From Candidatus Kurthia intestinigallinarum (GTDB lineage: Bacteria > Bacillota > Bacilli > Bacillales_A > Planococcaceae), in NCBI RefSeq assembly GCF_003991225.1, contig NZ_JTFC01000031.1:124001-188000 (forward strand): DNA of 64,000 bases, given 5' to 3'. The notes under the pieces were generated by a model that had not been told where the DNA came from, made no database searches, and saw only the letters and a program-made list of their open reading frames with translations. Every line of letters starts with the position of its first letter. Position 1 is the stretch's first letter. The position numbers and the translations under genes are program-made. Shown piece after piece: positions 46,006 through 54,996 of this stretch.

Positions 46006-46365
46006 TTATCCTTCGAAGTCATTATATAACTTGTCACCAAATACACGTTTTTCAAGATTCGCTAAGCGTTTTAAAATATCGTAATTTGTGACACCGTTCG
46101 CTACTTGTTGCGGCTCTTCTACTTCCTTTTTCTCAAGAACTGGTGCTGCAGCAACAGGTGCTGGCGCGACTTCTGCATTGCTTAGTTGTTCTTCAAGCTC
46201 CGCAATACGCGCCTCTTTTTGCTTTAATACTTGTTCAAAACTTTCATAATCTTGAATGATTTCATCTAAAAATTGGTCAACCTCGTCCTGGCTATAGCCA
46301 CGAAGACCTGTTTTAAAATCTTTATCTAAAATGATTTTAGCAGATAGTTTGATATCCAAGTCCAT
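46006..46365 (-). CDS. gpsB: Cell division regulator GpsB
   Basis: 119 residues. N-terminal membrane-associating coiled coil of the DivIVA type (KDFKTGLRGYSQDEVDQFLDEI, about 16-37), a Pro/Ala-rich linker and a C-terminal helix (NYDILKRLANLEKRVFG). GpsB moves PBP1 between side wall and septum; ponA (PBP1A) is encoded 5 kb away in this window. Start: ATG with GAAAGGACG 4-5 nt upstream. Confidence 0.95.
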   Translation of the reverse strand: MDLDIKLSAKIILDKDFKTGLRGYSQDEVDQFLDEIIQDYESFEQVLKQKEARIAELEEQLSNAEVAPAPVAAAPVLEKKEVEEPQQVANGVTNYDILKRLANLEKRVFGDKLYNDFEG

Positions 46366-46392
46366 CGTCCTTTCGCTTCTATATAGATTTTA

Positions 46393-47631
46393 TTATAGCA
46401 CATTTTTATTCTTTAAACGTACGTGTCGATGCGTAAGTGCATTAATCCGCTTTTCTTTCGCTGCTTCCTTATAGCAAATACTTTTTTTTGTTTCAACGAT
46501 TGCCTTTTCTGTATAACGCAGTGCCGCTTCAATATCATGCAATTGATGCTCACACAGCTTTGCTAATTCCGTATAGGCTTCTAGGCGCTGACGTTCGTTT
46601 ACATAAGGTGTACAAAGCAAAAAGCAATCATAGGCTTGCTGAAATTCACCACGTTTTTTTAACAAGTAGCCTTTATAGAAAGAGGCCTCTGCGGCTTCAT
46701 CCACATCATATAGATGCGTTACATCACGTAAAAGTTCCAAACTCTCATCAGAAGCTTTTAAATCTTTATACCACTTGCCGATATTCGTATACGCTTTTGC
46801 ACTTTCTTCGCGTACACCTTCCGTTAATAATTTCGTTTCTTGCACGTATAAGGTAACGAGAGATAATAAATCGTATTCATTATGAGTAAGTACTTTTAAT
46901 AAAGCATCTGTCTCGCCCGTTCTAACGGCATCTAAATAAATAACGGGTGCTAAATAGCCTGGCACATCGCCGTCTCGCACAAAGCCTAATTTATGTCGTT
47001 CAATTTCACTTAATTTCATACGTGCAAGCTCCTGCTTCCAAATTCGTTTGGCACTATGCATTAAATCAATATGATGTGGCGTTTGAAGTGGTGGCAATAC
47101 ATCGCGATGAAAAGTCCAACGCATTTGTAATTGAGGCCAATCAAAGCTCTTCCCATTATATGTTAATACCGTTTTTTTACCTTGCCAAAACCTTGATTCA
47201 AATAAAAATGCCGCTTCATGACTTGGATCGGCCAAAACATATTGTTTTAAGACAAATTCATGCGCTTCAAATGTTAATAAGCCATTTAAAAAAATATGTG
47301 TCCCCGTGCCTTTTAAGCCCGTCGTTTCAGTGTCATAAAATACAATAGGTTGGTCATCTGTTAGCGCAATGGGATGCTCATGCTGCTGCCAAGTTTCAAG
47401 TGCTTCTGTAAACGCACCTAATGGATAGGCACCGTGCACATAATCAAACCCATAATGCACCTCACGGACAAATACGGTACCAAAGTCATTATCAATACGC
47501 TTTAATCCAACATTTTCCCAAGCATCACTGTATACGGGTGGCTGCGGTTTTTTATAAGCTGGTTTGGGCGCTGTTGTCGTTTTTTTCTTTACCATTTTTT
47601 TCATTGCCAATAATTTTTTCTCATAAGACAT
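46393..47631 (-). CDS. mrfB: MrfB (YprB) 3'-5' exonuclease-like protein with TPR repeats
   Basis: 412 residues from the ATG at 47629-47631. An RNase H-like DEDD exonuclease domain (VFYDTETTGLKGTGTHIFL; YNGKSFDWPQL) is followed by helical TPR-like repeats from about residue 270. Metal-binding D, E and D residues are in place. In B. subtilis MrfB degrades DNA with the helicase MrfA in repair of mitomycin damage. It overlaps the 3' end of mrfA by coupling (TGATTGCACATG). Confidence 0.9.
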   Translation of the reverse strand: MSYEKKLLAMKKMVKKKTTTAPKPAYKKPQPPVYSDAWENVGLKRIDNDFGTVFVREVHYGFDYVHGAYPLGAFTEALETWQQHEHPIALTDDQPIVFYDTETTGLKGTGTHIFLNGLLTFEAHEFVLKQYVLADPSHEAAFLFESRFWQGKKTVLTYNGKSFDWPQLQMRWTFHRDVLPPLQTPHHIDLMHSAKRIWKQELARMKLSEIERHKLGFVRDGDVPGYLAPVIYLDAVRTGETDALLKVLTHNEYDLLSLVTLYVQETKLLTEGVREESAKAYTNIGKWYKDLKASDESLELLRDVTHLYDVDEAAEASFYKGYLLKKRGEFQQAYDCFLLCTPYVNERQRLEAYTELAKLCEHQLHDIEAALRYTEKAIVETKKSICYKEAAKEKRINALTHRHVRLKNKNVL

Positions 47632-47637
47632 GTGCAA

Positions 47638-49905
47638 TCATCCTCTCAATAACACCGTCTCTAAAAATTTCTTTACTTGCTTTTTGCCGCCTTCTTCTAA
47701 ATCCTGTGCGCCAATGCAAGATGGACAACCATGCTGACATGAGCAGCCGTCAACGTGCTCATAGACACGATCTAGTAAAGGCTCCCATAAGTCGTATACG
47801 CGCTCACTTAACCCAATGCCACCAGGATAACGGTCGTAAACAAAAAATGTCGGTTTGCCATTATGCGTCGCCTTCACTTGTGGAATGACATGGACGTCGC
47901 TACGGTCGCTTTGAATATACAGTGGAATAAAGCTATTCATCGCATAGGCTACTCCGGTCATAGCACTACTTAAATCATCCTCACTCCAATTACTCGGTGC
48001 CTCAAAACTTAGCCATGTACTTGATGTATGAAGCTCCTCTGGTGGCAATGTAATCGGACCAGAACCAATATTATCATGTGTATTGAAGCGGATTTTTTTA
48101 AAGATTGTCGCCGTTGCAAGTGTCATCACATCCCCATAATCAATCGTTAGGCCATCGACAACACGCTCTTTGTCCTCAGACATTACTTTTAGCTCTACTG
48201 CTAAATTTGCATCGGTAAAATAATCGACATCCACTTCCGTAACATATGCTTTCTTTTCTTCCCAATCGAGTTTTTCAACTTGGAATTGCGTTCCTTGATG
48301 TAAATAAATAGCTTCTTCATGTAAGAGAGTCATGGCACTATAGCGGTCCATTTCACCAATAACATGCGTTTTTGTCGGGATAGTTTGATCAATAATGACC
48401 ACATTTTCTTGTGACGCTGAACGTAGGCTAATGTCATGTGCAGGAAAACTATCTGCCATCCAATGCCAGGTATCACTTGTTTTTAATAGCACTTGTTCCT
48501 CAACGAAATAATCGAGAAAATCGGCTACATCAAATTCAGCGTACGCATCTCCTTCATGAAATGGTAATTCAAATGCAGCGCATTTTAAATGATCCATTAA
48601 AATAAGGACATTTTCCGGGAAAATGCGCGCTTCTTCAGGTGATCTATTAAATAGGTAATGAGGATGCTTCATTAAATACTGATCAAGTGCTGTTGATTGC
48701 CCAACATAAATGACGAGCGCATCATCTTGTCTGCGCCCTGCACGTCCCGCTTGTTGCCATGCACTCGCAATATTTCCTGGGTAACCTGTCATAATACAAG
48801 CCTGTAGTTGGCCAATATCTACACCAAGCTCAAGGGCATTCGTCGATACGACCGTTTGAATCGTGCCATCACGTAACCCTTTTTCAATCGCACGTCGCTC
48901 ACTCGGTAAATAGCCGCCACGATAGCCACGAATCGATTGATCATTAATTTTTTTCGCTGTTAAGCTTTTCAAATAGGTCACGAGCATTTCGACACGTACA
49001 CGACTTTTGGCAAATACAATCGTTTGAATCTTTGCCTCATACAATTTTTTAGCAATGTCTTTTACTTCTAATATGGCACTACGCCTTACACCAAATGTTG
49101 GATGAATGACAGGCGGGTTGTAAAATAAAAATGTTTTTTGCCCTGTCGGTGCCCCGCTTTTAGCGATAAGTTGCTGCGGTTCATTCGTTAAGGCCGATGC
49201 TAATTGTTGTGGATTTTTTATTGTTGCAGACGTACAAATAAACGTTGGATTACTACCATAATAATGACAAATACGTTTTAGACGACGTAAAACATGTGCC
49301 ACATGTGAGCCAAAAACGCCCTTGTACGTGTGCAATTCATCAATGACAATATAATCAAGATTTTCAAAAAGTGATACCCACTTTGTATGATGTGGTAAAA
49401 TCGCCGCATGAAGCATATCCGGATTTGTCATCACAATATGCCCTGCTTTACGTACTTTCGTTCGAATACCAGGCGCTGTGTCACCATCATAGGTATAGCT
49501 CAAAATAGGCACATCAATCGCTTCGATTAAATCGTTAACCGCATTTTTTTGGTCTTGTGCTAGCGCCTTTGTTGGAAATAAATACAGTGCCCTACTTGAA
49601 GGGTTCGTTAAAATCGTTTGTAGAACGGGTAAATGATAGCACAGCGATTTTCCTGATGCTGTCGGTGTAACGGCCGTAAATGATTGTTGATGCATCGCAT
49701 GGTGGTAAGCCTCTGCCTGATGGCTGTAAAGTTGTGTAATGCCTCGACTTAAAAGTGCCGATGCTAATTTTGGATGTAAGTCACTTGGTAGTGGTGAATA
49801 GACACCGTTTGTTGCAGGCATAATTTCGATATGCTCAATATTTTTGCGCGCTTCACTAGTCGTAAAATCAGCAATCCATTCAGCTAACGTCGGTTTAAGA
49901 TTCAT
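47638..49905 (-). CDS. mrfA: MrfA (YprA) DEAD/DEAH helicase
   Basis: 755 residues. SF2 helicase: Walker A TPTASGKSLCYHLPV (about 80), DEVH-type IVIDELHTY, and motif VI QQAGRAGRR. C-terminal DUF1998 domain with a four-Cys zinc site (CSCQHGCPSC). MrfA is a 3'-5' helicase for mitomycin C repair. Its start overlaps yppE by 11 bp and mrfB follows directly, so yppE-mrfA-mrfB is one operon. Confidence 0.93.
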   Translation of the reverse strand: MNLKPTLAEWIADFTTSEARKNIEHIEIMPATNGVYSPLPSDLHPKLASALLSRGITQLYSHQAEAYHHAMHQQSFTAVTPTASGKSLCYHLPVLQTILTNPSSRALYLFPTKALAQDQKNAVNDLIEAIDVPILSYTYDGDTAPGIRTKVRKAGHIVMTNPDMLHAAILPHHTKWVSLFENLDYIVIDELHTYKGVFGSHVAHVLRRLKRICHYYGSNPTFICTSATIKNPQQLASALTNEPQQLIAKSGAPTGQKTFLFYNPPVIHPTFGVRRSAILEVKDIAKKLYEAKIQTIVFAKSRVRVEMLVTYLKSLTAKKINDQSIRGYRGGYLPSERRAIEKGLRDGTIQTVVSTNALELGVDIGQLQACIMTGYPGNIASAWQQAGRAGRRQDDALVIYVGQSTALDQYLMKHPHYLFNRSPEEARIFPENVLILMDHLKCAAFELPFHEGDAYAEFDVADFLDYFVEEQVLLKTSDTWHWMADSFPAHDISLRSASQENVVIIDQTIPTKTHVIGEMDRYSAMTLLHEEAIYLHQGTQFQVEKLDWEEKKAYVTEVDVDYFTDANLAVELKVMSEDKERVVDGLTIDYGDVMTLATATIFKKIRFNTHDNIGSGPITLPPEELHTSSTWLSFEAPSNWSEDDLSSAMTGVAYAMNSFIPLYIQSDRSDVHVIPQVKATHNGKPTFFVYDRYPGGIGLSERVYDLWEPLLDRVYEHVDGCSCQHGCPSCIGAQDLEEGGKKQVKKFLETVLLRG

Positions 49906-50257
49906 CTACTACCTCACGCATTGCACTTAGCAATGTTTCACATGTATATTTGGCAGCTTGAATTGATTGATATAATCTTTTTTTACTCGTTTTAATATAA
50001 AAAGACTGGACAACAAATTGTTCAATTTGCTCTGCTGCATTATTAATTTGTACCATATGCACATATTTTGGATGGTACTCCACAATAAATTGTTCAGCTA
50101 GCTGCTGCCATTCATTTAACAATTCATGTATTTGATTTGCGTATGGTCTTACTTCATCAAAAAAGTCCGGCTCGTATTGCTGTTCACGGAATTGCATAAA
50201 ACGTGTCCAGCTGTTATCGCATTCTTCATAAAGTTGTGTTGTTATTTGTTGGAGCAT
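49895..50257 (-). CDS. yppE: YppE family protein (DUF1798)
   Basis: 120 residues from the ATG at 50255-50257 (GAGG 8 nt upstream). The DUF1798 pattern DFFDEVRPYANQIHELLNEW, PKYVHMVQINNAAEQI and VQSFYIKTSKKRLYQSI is clear. All-helical, role unknown. First gene of the mrfAB operon, divergent from recU. Confidence 0.85.
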   Translation of the reverse strand: MLQQITTQLYEECDNSWTRFMQFREQQYEPDFFDEVRPYANQIHELLNEWQQLAEQFIVEYHPKYVHMVQINNAAEQIEQFVVQSFYIKTSKKRLYQSIQAAKYTCETLLSAMREVVDES

Positions 50258-50479
50258 TTCAAACGCCTCTTTCACTTAATTTATCAAAAAATCGCTTAAA
50301 AAAGCGAACAAACATTCTTTCTATGTTATCTTTTAGTATAATTCAAATTACCATTTCTGGCGATAATAGTGTCATTAGAATTTGCATTCAATACTTAACA
50401 TTGCTAATATCTTGTGAGTAGTCGCAAAAAAACAGTTCATTACATATGTGATATGATATAGGCGGTAAGGAGTGATAGA

Positions 50480-51112
50480 ATGGCAATTCGCTATCCAAAC
50501 GGACGACAATACACGCCCCAAAATAAAACGGTGAAAAATGAATCGAAAAAAAAATCAGATGTTCTAGCGAAAAATAAATTAACCTTTAGTAATCGCGGGA
50601 AAAGCTTAGAAGATGAAATCGATGAAGCCAATATGTTTTATTTACAACGAGGTACAGCAGTTATTCATAAGAAACCTGTTCCTGTACAAATCGTCAAAGT
50701 AGCGTACCCGTCACGAAGTGCAGCAGTCATTCAGGAGGCGTATTTTAGAACACCTTCCACAACAGACTATAATGGCGTTTACAATGGATACTATATTGAC
50801 TTTGATGCGAAAGAGACGAAAAATAAAACGTCCTTCCCGCTTCAAAATGTCCATGAACACCAAGTAACACATATGCGTGCGGCAACAAAACAAAAAGGGG
50901 TTTGTTTTTTACTTGTTTGTTTTTCAACTTTAGAACGTTTTTTCGTCTTACCATTTGATGTACTAGATAGTGCTTGGCAAGCGATGGAAAAAGGTGCAAG
51001 AAAATCCATTCCACTAAACGTTTTCGAAGAACAAGCAATTGAAATAACGGAGAGCTATGCACCGCGGCTTGATTACTTAAAAGCGGTGGATCAACTACTA
51101 TCCGCATTGTGA
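50480..51112 (+). CDS. recU: Holliday junction resolvase RecU
   Basis: 210 residues. NRGKSLEDEIDEANMFY, IHKKPVPVQIV, GVYNGYYIDFDAKETKN (catalytic Asp, Glu and Lys) and HMRAATKQKGVCFLLV match RecU, which cuts four-way DNA junctions and works with RecA. GTAAGGAGTG 4-6 nt before the ATG. Followed 23 bp later by ponA, the same pair as in other Bacillales. Confidence 0.95.
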   Translation: MAIRYPNGRQYTPQNKTVKNESKKKSDVLAKNKLTFSNRGKSLEDEIDEANMFYLQRGTAVIHKKPVPVQIVKVAYPSRSAAVIQEAYFRTPSTTDYNGVYNGYYIDFDAKETKNKTSFPLQNVHEHQVTHMRAATKQKGVCFLLVCFSTLERFFVLPFDVLDSAWQAMEKGARKSIPLNVFEEQAIEITESYAPRLDYLKAVDQLLSAL

Positions 51113-51135
51113 TAGGTAGAAAGAGAGGGATTTCT

Positions 51136-53682
51136 GTGGACGAGAAAATGACGAGGGAACAACGTCGTAAACAGCAAACTCAAAAAGCAAAACGTCAAAC
51201 GTCTCCGAAGAAAAAAACAACATCGAAAAAAGAGAAATCAAAAAAATCATTAGCCAAACGTATATTAATTGGTTTAGCATCTCTTTTCATCGTACTATTT
51301 TTAATCGGTGGCGCTGTGTTTGCATATTTAGCATTTACGGCACCCGAACTTAACGAGGACACATTAAAAGACCCTGTTTCTTCTAAATTCTATGATAAAA
51401 ATGGCAAAGAGTTTTATTCAATGGGTAGCGAAGAACGGGAAAATGTAAAATATGAAGAGATACCGAAAGAAATGCGTGATGCGATTCTTTCAGCAGAGGA
51501 TGCACGTTTCTACGATCATAGTGGTATTGACTTCTGGCGCTTAGGTGGCGCAGTGGTGGCAAACATACGTGATGGGTTTGGCGCACAAGGTGCCTCAACA
51601 CTGACACAACAAGTTATTAAAAACTCATTCTTTGATAATAGCAAAACAATGAAACGTAAAGTACAAGAAGCATACTTAGCAATGCAATTAGAACGTGAGT
51701 ATTCGAAAGATGAAATTTTTGAAATGTACTTTAATAAAGTTTTAATGTCTGGTCGTATTTATGGCTTTGGCACAGCAGCTGAATATTTTTATGGTAAAGA
51801 GCTAAAAGATTTATCGTTAGATGAAATGGCTGTACTAGCTGGTATGCCACAGGCACCAAATGGCTACAATCCATTTAAAAATCCAGAGCGTGCTGAGAAA
51901 CGTCGTAATGTTGTTTTATTATTAATGTATAACAATAAAAAAATCACAAAAGCTGAAATGGAAAAAGCGCAAAAAGTGGATATTAAAAAAGGCTTACTTC
52001 CTGAAAGCAAACGTCAAGCAGCGGCGAAATCAAAATACGATGCATACATTGATGTTGTTTTAAAAGAACTTGCTGAAAATGGTGATGAAAAGGCATTAGA
52101 AGAAGGTATTAGTGTTTATACAAACTTAGATGTGACAGCTCAAAAATCTGTTGAAAAAGCATTAAATGCTGACGCAAACTTCGTCGGTCGTACAGCAGAA
52201 GACATTCAAGCTGGTATGGCTGTTGTTGACACTCAAACAGGTGCACTTGCAGCGGTTGGTGGTAGTCGTAACTATGGTCCAGAACGTGGTTTAAATATGG
52301 CTGCTAGTAAACATCAACCAGGGTCAACAATGAAACCATTAATTGATTATGGTCCTGTTATTGAAAACAAAAAATGGTCAACTGGTACAACGATTACCGA
52401 TGAACCAATTAAATACACTGGTACAAATCAAACGATTACAAATGTCGATAATACGTATTTAGGTAATATGACAATACGCGAAGCATTATATCGTTCTCGT
52501 AACATTCCGGCTGTGAAAACATTTAAAGAAGTCGGCGCTTCAAAATCGAAAAAATTCTTAGCTAAAGTTGGTATTAAACCAGCTGATGATAAAGCATTAC
52601 TTGAATCGGATGCAATCGGTGGCGGTAATGTAACTGTATCTCCTATTCAAATGGCGGCATCTTATGCTTCATTTGGTAATAATGGGATTTACACAGAAGC
52701 ACATGCTGTGAAGAAAATTGTTTACCGTGATGGCAAAACATCGAAATCATATACACCAGATCCAAAAGATGCAATGAGTGATTTCACTGCCTATATGGTA
52801 ACAGATATGTTACGTGATGTTGTAAGCTCTAAAGCTGGTGCGACAGGTACTGCTGCAAGCATTTATGGCTTAGATATTGCTGGTAAATCCGGTACAACAA
52901 ACTTTGATGCAGCGAAAAAACAAAAATTAGGCCTCCCTGCTGAAACTGCACCAGATAGTTGGTTTATTGGTTATACAACAAACTATTCTGTTGCAACATG
53001 GGCTGGGGATCCAGAACGTCAAACAGGCTTAAAAACATTAACAGAAAAACATATTCCACAAACTTTATTTAAACAAGTCATGACGGAAATTTCTGCTGGT
53101 AAAGAAACAAAATCATTTACAAAACCTGACACTGTCGTAGAAGGTTCAAATGGTGAATTATATGTACGTGGTGCGCAAATTTCTGCGCCAAGTTCTACTA
53201 CTACAAAGCCACAAACGCAAACACCACCAACAACCGAAACAAATAAAACAGAAGAACCAACGACTGAGGAGCCGACTACCGAAGAGCCAACGACTGAGGA
53301 ACCGACTACTGAAGAACCAACGACTGAGGAGCCGACTACCGAAGAACCAACGACTGAGGAGCCGACTACCGAAGAACCAACGACTGAAGAACCGTCGACC
53401 GAAACGCCATCAACCGGCAATGACAACAACTCTTCTGAACAAGGTGGCACAACAACACCTACACAACCGGAAACGCCGTCAACGGGTGAAGATAACTCAT
53501 CTAACCAAAACAATTCGAACCAGAATAATGGTGGCGGTACAAATTCCGACCAAGGTAGTACAACGCCGTCAACGGGTGAGGATAACTCATCAAGCAATAG
53601 TAATAGCGGCGGTGAAGCACATACTTCTAGTACACGTCCAGAATCACCAACTACTGGGCAAGATGAAGGTACTGAAGAATAA
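51136..53682 (+). CDS. ponA: Penicillin-binding protein 1A with long Thr/Glu/Pro repeat tail
   Basis: 848 residues from the GTG at 51136 (GAGAGGG 6 nt upstream). A basic cytoplasmic end, one membrane helix (about 49-71), a GT51 glycosyltransferase domain (AILSAEDARFYDHSG, GASTLTQQVIKN) and a transpeptidase domain (SxxK in GSTMKPL, SRN in RSRN, KSGTT) are complete. The tail from about residue 700 is low complexity: ten EEPTT-type pentapeptides encoded by five 30-bp repeats (53251-53400), then repeated TPSTGEDNSS and Asn/Ser/Gly-rich sequence. Such tails extend into the wall. Confidence 0.96.
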   Translation: MDEKMTREQRRKQQTQKAKRQTSPKKKTTSKKEKSKKSLAKRILIGLASLFIVLFLIGGAVFAYLAFTAPELNEDTLKDPVSSKFYDKNGKEFYSMGSEERENVKYEEIPKEMRDAILSAEDARFYDHSGIDFWRLGGAVVANIRDGFGAQGASTLTQQVIKNSFFDNSKTMKRKVQEAYLAMQLEREYSKDEIFEMYFNKVLMSGRIYGFGTAAEYFYGKELKDLSLDEMAVLAGMPQAPNGYNPFKNPERAEKRRNVVLLLMYNNKKITKAEMEKAQKVDIKKGLLPESKRQAAAKSKYDAYIDVVLKELAENGDEKALEEGISVYTNLDVTAQKSVEKALNADANFVGRTAEDIQAGMAVVDTQTGALAAVGGSRNYGPERGLNMAASKHQPGSTMKPLIDYGPVIENKKWSTGTTITDEPIKYTGTNQTITNVDNTYLGNMTIREALYRSRNIPAVKTFKEVGASKSKKFLAKVGIKPADDKALLESDAIGGGNVTVSPIQMAASYASFGNNGIYTEAHAVKKIVYRDGKTSKSYTPDPKDAMSDFTAYMVTDMLRDVVSSKAGATGTAASIYGLDIAGKSGTTNFDAAKKQKLGLPAETAPDSWFIGYTTNYSVATWAGDPERQTGLKTLTEKHIPQTLFKQVMTEISAGKETKSFTKPDTVVEGSNGELYVRGAQISAPSSTTTKPQTQTPPTTETNKTEEPTTEEPTTEEPTTEEPTTEEPTTEEPTTEEPTTEEPTTEEPTTEEPSTETPSTGNDNNSSEQGGTTTPTQPETPSTGEDNSSNQNNSNQNNGGGTNSDQGSTTPSTGEDNSSSNSNSGGEAHTSSTRPESPTTGQDEGTEE
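53251..53400 (+). repeat. Five 30-bp tandem repeats in ponA
   Basis: Each unit encodes EEPTTEEPTT with alternating codons (GAAGAACCAACGACT then GAGGAGCCGACTACC). The last unit varies to EEPST. Units differ by only a few bases, so slipped-strand changes are plausible and would stay in frame. Confidence 0.9.
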
Positions 53683-53689
53683 AGACATG

Positions 53690-53724
53690 AAAAGAAGCGA
53701 GGTTCCGTCCTCGCTTCTTTTTTT
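53690..53724 (+). terminator. Terminator after ponA
   Basis: Stem AAAAGAAGCGAGG/CCTCGCTTCTTTT followed by a T-run. Confidence 0.88.
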
Positions 53725-53734
53725 ATGCATATAT

Positions 53735-53756
53735 AAAAAAGAGGTTGGGACAAAAC
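53735..53756. repeat. Left part of the second repeat copy, split by the IS
   Basis: AAAAAAGAGGTTGGGACAAAAC matches the outer left arm of the copy at 40324. The rest of the element resumes at 54511 after the insertion. Confidence 0.8.
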
Positions 53757-53835
53757 GAACTGACCTAAAAATCTGAGACAACATAAAAAGAAAAAGACAC
53801 GTTCAAGGGTATACAATCTTTGGAGGTGTTTTTTG

Positions 53836-54148
53836 ATGGGCAAAAAACAAACGTATTCATACGAAACAAAAATGAAAGCCACTCGAGATGAAGTTGGCAA
53901 ATGTGCCAGTAAATGAAATGATGAAGGCATGTGGAATTAAAAATAATACACAGATTTATCAATGGGTAAAGTGGTATCAAGATGGAGAGGTGCATCGATT
54001 ACAACAGCCTCTTGGAAAACAATACAGCTATGGAAAAGGACCATTTCAAGCGGATTTAGATGAAGTGACGGCGTTAACCTTACAAAATGAAGTGCTAAAA
54101 CTTCAACTAGCTCTTTTAAAAAAGTACATCTCATCGGAAAGGAAGTGA
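53836..54148 (+). pseudogene. IS3-family OrfA, frameshifted
   Basis: Starts MGKKQTYSYETKMKA after GGAGGTG, then shifts frame near 53885 and continues MKLANVPVNEMMKACGIKNN, a helix-turn-helix DNA-binding domain followed by a short coiled coil (TALTLQNEVLKLQLALLKK). The first frame ends at 53916. It overlaps the orfB remnant by 4 bp, as in intact IS3 elements. Confidence 0.85.
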
Positions 54149-54375
54149 TTCACCAAATTCTGCTTCAAATCATTGAAACGTTTCACGCCAGTCTAAAGTG
54201 CGAAACGTTTTATCTTGAAGGGCTTTTGAGAACGACAAATGACGTTGTCGTTCAAACCGTTCAAGCATACATCAACTACGATAATCATACGCGAATTTTG
54301 GCAAAGTTAAACCACTTTTCTCCAGTTGAATACCGGAAAAAGATGGTTAAACAAGAATTTGACGGCGACTCCTAG
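54145..54375 (+). pseudogene. Remnant of IS3-family OrfB (integrase core)
   Basis: About 76 codons: a few N-terminal codons joined to the C-terminal end (IETFHASLKCETFYLEG, YINYDNHTRILAKLNHFSPVEYRKK). The catalytic DDE region is deleted except for the last Glu-bearing stretch. Frame is open across the deletion, so a recombination joined the ends. Confidence 0.85.
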
Positions 54376-54459
54376 GGGAATAGCATGAGTGGAAGACCCC
54401 GCAGTGAGCTTGCGAGCGAGGCGGCTTCCGCCATGCCCCAGGAAAGCGTCCGTCAAATT
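54356..54459. repeat. GC-rich palindromic element inside the IS
   Basis: About 104 bp, much richer in G+C than its surroundings. Ends AATTTGACGG (54356-54365) and CCGTCAAATT (54450-54459) pair perfectly, followed inward by CGACTCCT.GGGG against CCCC.AGGAAAGCG, and a central GGAAG...CTTCC hairpin. Similar sequences are common in Bacillales genomes; here it also forms the end of orfB. Confidence 0.75.
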
Positions 54460-54510
54460 TAGCTGAAAGAACGTGTCTTTTTCTTTGTCTCACTTTCGTG
54501 GGTCAGTTCC

Positions 54511-54636
54511 AAACACGTTATTTTCTTTTTTTAGCGTTCGCAACGAAAAACCGGCACCGCGCCACAGCGCGATGCCGGTTTTTCTTATGCTCATAGGAGC
54601 GGTTGTCTTTACACGTATGTCAAAGCCTCTTTTTTT
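54511..54636. repeat. Right part of the second repeat copy
   Basis: Contains the inner hairpin (about 54546-54584, AAAACCGGCAC.GCGC stem) and the outer right arm TGTCAAAGCCTCTTT. It serves as terminator for ypoC on the minus strand. Confidence 0.8.
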
Positions 54637-54648
54637 GCGTAAGTCTCA

Positions 54649-54996
54649 TTATTTTTTCAAGCGCAGACGTGCACAGCGTTTTTTCGTTTCAATGAATAAT
54701 TCATCTAACTGACGATAGCATGCATATTGTCCTGGACGTGTTTTTACAAATTGCAAACGTTCCATACCATTGATTGGCAACACTTCATATGTTTCGCTCA
54801 CTTGTAAGGCATCTGTTGTATTTGAAGCATTTTGAATAAATTGCTCGTAATGTACAATCGCTTGCTCCATTAAAGCTTTCACCGCTTTATCACGACTATG
54901 ATGTGCTTCATGAATTGCACGTTCTTGTGTTTCCCATATTGCAAACCATTCATCTACCGCTTCTTTTGAAATTTTTTCTTTATGTGCTTCTATCAT
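54649..54996 (-). CDS. ypoC: YpoC family protein
   Basis: 115 residues, helical, with charged ends (ARLRLKK) and WFAIWETQERAIHEAH as a recognisable segment. Role unknown. Its start overlaps the nth stop by 4 bp (ATGA). In Bacillus it also sits between nth and ponA. Assignment relies mostly on position and size. Confidence 0.75.
   Translation of the reverse strand: MIEAHKEKISKEAVDEWFAIWETQERAIHEAHHSRDKAVKALMEQAIVHYEQFIQNASNTTDALQVSETYEVLPINGMERLQFVKTRPGQYACYRQLDELFIETKKRCARLRLKK

Larger units (their letters stand above)
53757..54510 (+). mobile_element. Internally deleted IS3-type insertion sequence
   Basis: 754 bp. Imperfect terminal inverted repeats of 40-48 bp (53757-53804 and 54469-54509, starting GAACTGACC, ending AAAGACACGTTC) enclose a frameshifted orfA and only the 3' end of orfB. 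AAAC is present on both sides (53753-53756, 54511-54514), consistent with a 4-bp target duplication. It cannot move by itself. Confidence 0.85.

Noticed and set aside
53251-53400. CRISPR-like periodicity
   Set aside because: The 30-bp units are contiguous with no unique spacers and encode the PBP1A tail in frame.
53019-53930. Long open frame (303 codons) on the minus strand with SSVVG repeats
   Set aside because: It is antisense to ponA and exists because the 30-bp tandem repeat is open in several frames; no ribosome binding site and no family.
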